A stretch of 12,053 nucleotides of DNA from Deltaproteobacteria bacterium (GTDB taxonomy: Bacteria; UBA10199; SPLOWO2-01-44-7). Below the pieces are notes generated by a model that worked only from the letters and a program-made list of their open reading frames with translations, searched no databases and was not told the origin of the DNA. Position 1 is the stretch's first letter. Each line of letters starts with the position of its first letter. Shown in pieces: positions 11,658 through 12,053 of the stretch. The stretch lies in the NCBI GenBank assembly GCA_030688705.1, contig JAUYJH010000017.1, positions 1 through 12,053 of the forward strand, read 5' to 3'. Position numbers and translations under genes: made by a program.

Positions 11658-11957
11658 TCATCCACCAAATACTTTGGACAACAACACCGCCAAATCTGCA
11701 AGCGACTTAATGGTCTGAGCACCGCTCTTCAATTGCTCAACTAGTGACTTCTTTTTAGGTTCTGGGAGATTTGGGTTGGCAAGTATTACCGGCTCGAGAA
11801 AATTTACGAATTCACCAACTGTGAGTTGCGTTTTGTTAATTACTGCATCACCAGCCTTGTATGTCCCAGGTCCAACGGTCATATCACCGCCTCGCCCTCC
11901 CGATCCTCCATCACCGGCCTTAAGGATCATGTCTCCAGCTCTGACATTGTCATTCAT
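11658..11957 (-). CDS. Gly-rich unknown protein
   Basis: From ATG 11957 the product is 99 aa: a Gly/Asp-rich stretch (about 8-38, AGDMILKAGDGGSGGRGGDM then GPGTYKAGDA) followed by a helical C-terminal part (45-97). I recall similar GPGTYxAGDG segments at the ends of assorted bacterial multidomain proteins, but can assign no function. The start was chosen because GGAGGT precedes it by 6 nt. The same frame stays open to the window edge and would add a hydrophobic segment (VILALSVFFACSIVLNIY), so a longer membrane-anchored form starting at GTG 12041 or beyond is possible. It converges on the phosphoesterase gene. Confidence 0.6.
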   Translation of the reverse strand: MNDNVRAGDMILKAGDGGSGGRGGDMTVGPGTYKAGDAVINKTQLTVGEFVNFLEPVILANPNLPEPKKKSLVEQLKSGAQTIKSLADLAVLLSKVFGG

Positions 11958-12000
11958 CGCATTACCTCCAATGTGAACGGAATAGCAGTAGATGTTTAAT

Positions 12001-12029
12001 ACTATCGAACAAGCAAAAAAAACGCTCAA
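12001..12029 (-). promoter_or_regulatory. Candidate promoter of the Gly-rich gene
   Basis: On the minus strand TTGAGC (12029-12024) is followed after 17 nt by GATAGT (12006-12001). This would start transcription about 40 nt before ATG 11957 and would support the short form of the protein. The match is moderate. Confidence 0.35.
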
Positions 12030-12053
12030 AGCTAAAATCACTTTAGAAGAACG

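Noticed and set aside
1..12053. tRNA, rRNA, integrase, transposase or attachment sites
   Set aside because: I scanned both strands for typical motifs and found no convincing candidate. The only repeat elements are the palindromes and hairpin cluster listed.

Overview
The window reads as part of a chromosome from a Gram-negative bacterium with moderate GC content. The best guess is a 'deltaproteobacterial' lineage in the broad old sense (for example Bdellovibrionota or a neighbouring uncultured group). This rests on a Bdellovibrio-type short histone, a Gly-rich RRM protein, a stand-alone MtgA glycosyltransferase, NuoI and a widespread GAAA-loop intergenic repeat. The assignment is inference, because no rRNA or tRNA gene is present.

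Layout: the 3' end of a Cys-containing unknown gene (1-264, +) converges on a dcd-nuoI pair (-), whose dCTP deaminase-like protein lacks the usual catalytic Glu. Divergent from it is mtgA (+), closed by a strong terminator and a 55-bp double-hairpin repeat. Next come three minus-strand genes of families best known from eukaryotes or archaea: a 59-aa histone, an RRM RNA-binding protein and an INSIG-like membrane protein. A poorly understood + strand gene (3653-4294), possibly frameshifted in a C7 tract, ends on a CTAG shared with the convergent CBS-domain gene. A TauE/SafE permease and a small Smr-domain protein follow (-).

The central block (5952-8428, +) is an arsenic resistance operon. It has a perfect 20-bp palindromic operator, then arsR, acr3 and a thioredoxin-type arsC whose first 20 codons overlap acr3, and finally an FkbM-type methyltransferase gene 4 nt behind arsC. 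ArsR should release the operator on As(III); ArsC makes arsenite from arsenate and Acr3 exports it. The role of the methyltransferase is open.

The right-hand part looks more accessory. An NTF2/SnoaL-like gene (-) is followed by a possible small ORF. A hairpin-rich intergenic stretch leads into a + strand set: a CxCxC mini-protein, a YhcG/DUF1016 PDDEXK nuclease carrying two 25-bp palindromes inside its reading frame, and a Dbr1-like metallophosphoesterase. A Gly-rich unknown protein (-) closes the window.

The strongest points for follow-up are the INSIG homologue beside the bacterial histone, the substituted Dcd active site, the in-frame twin palindromes in the nuclease gene, and the methyltransferase built into the ars operon. 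No single system here can be shown to be undescribed from sequence alone. The zinc-type protein/YhcG/phosphoesterase set is the best candidate for an uncharacterised module.
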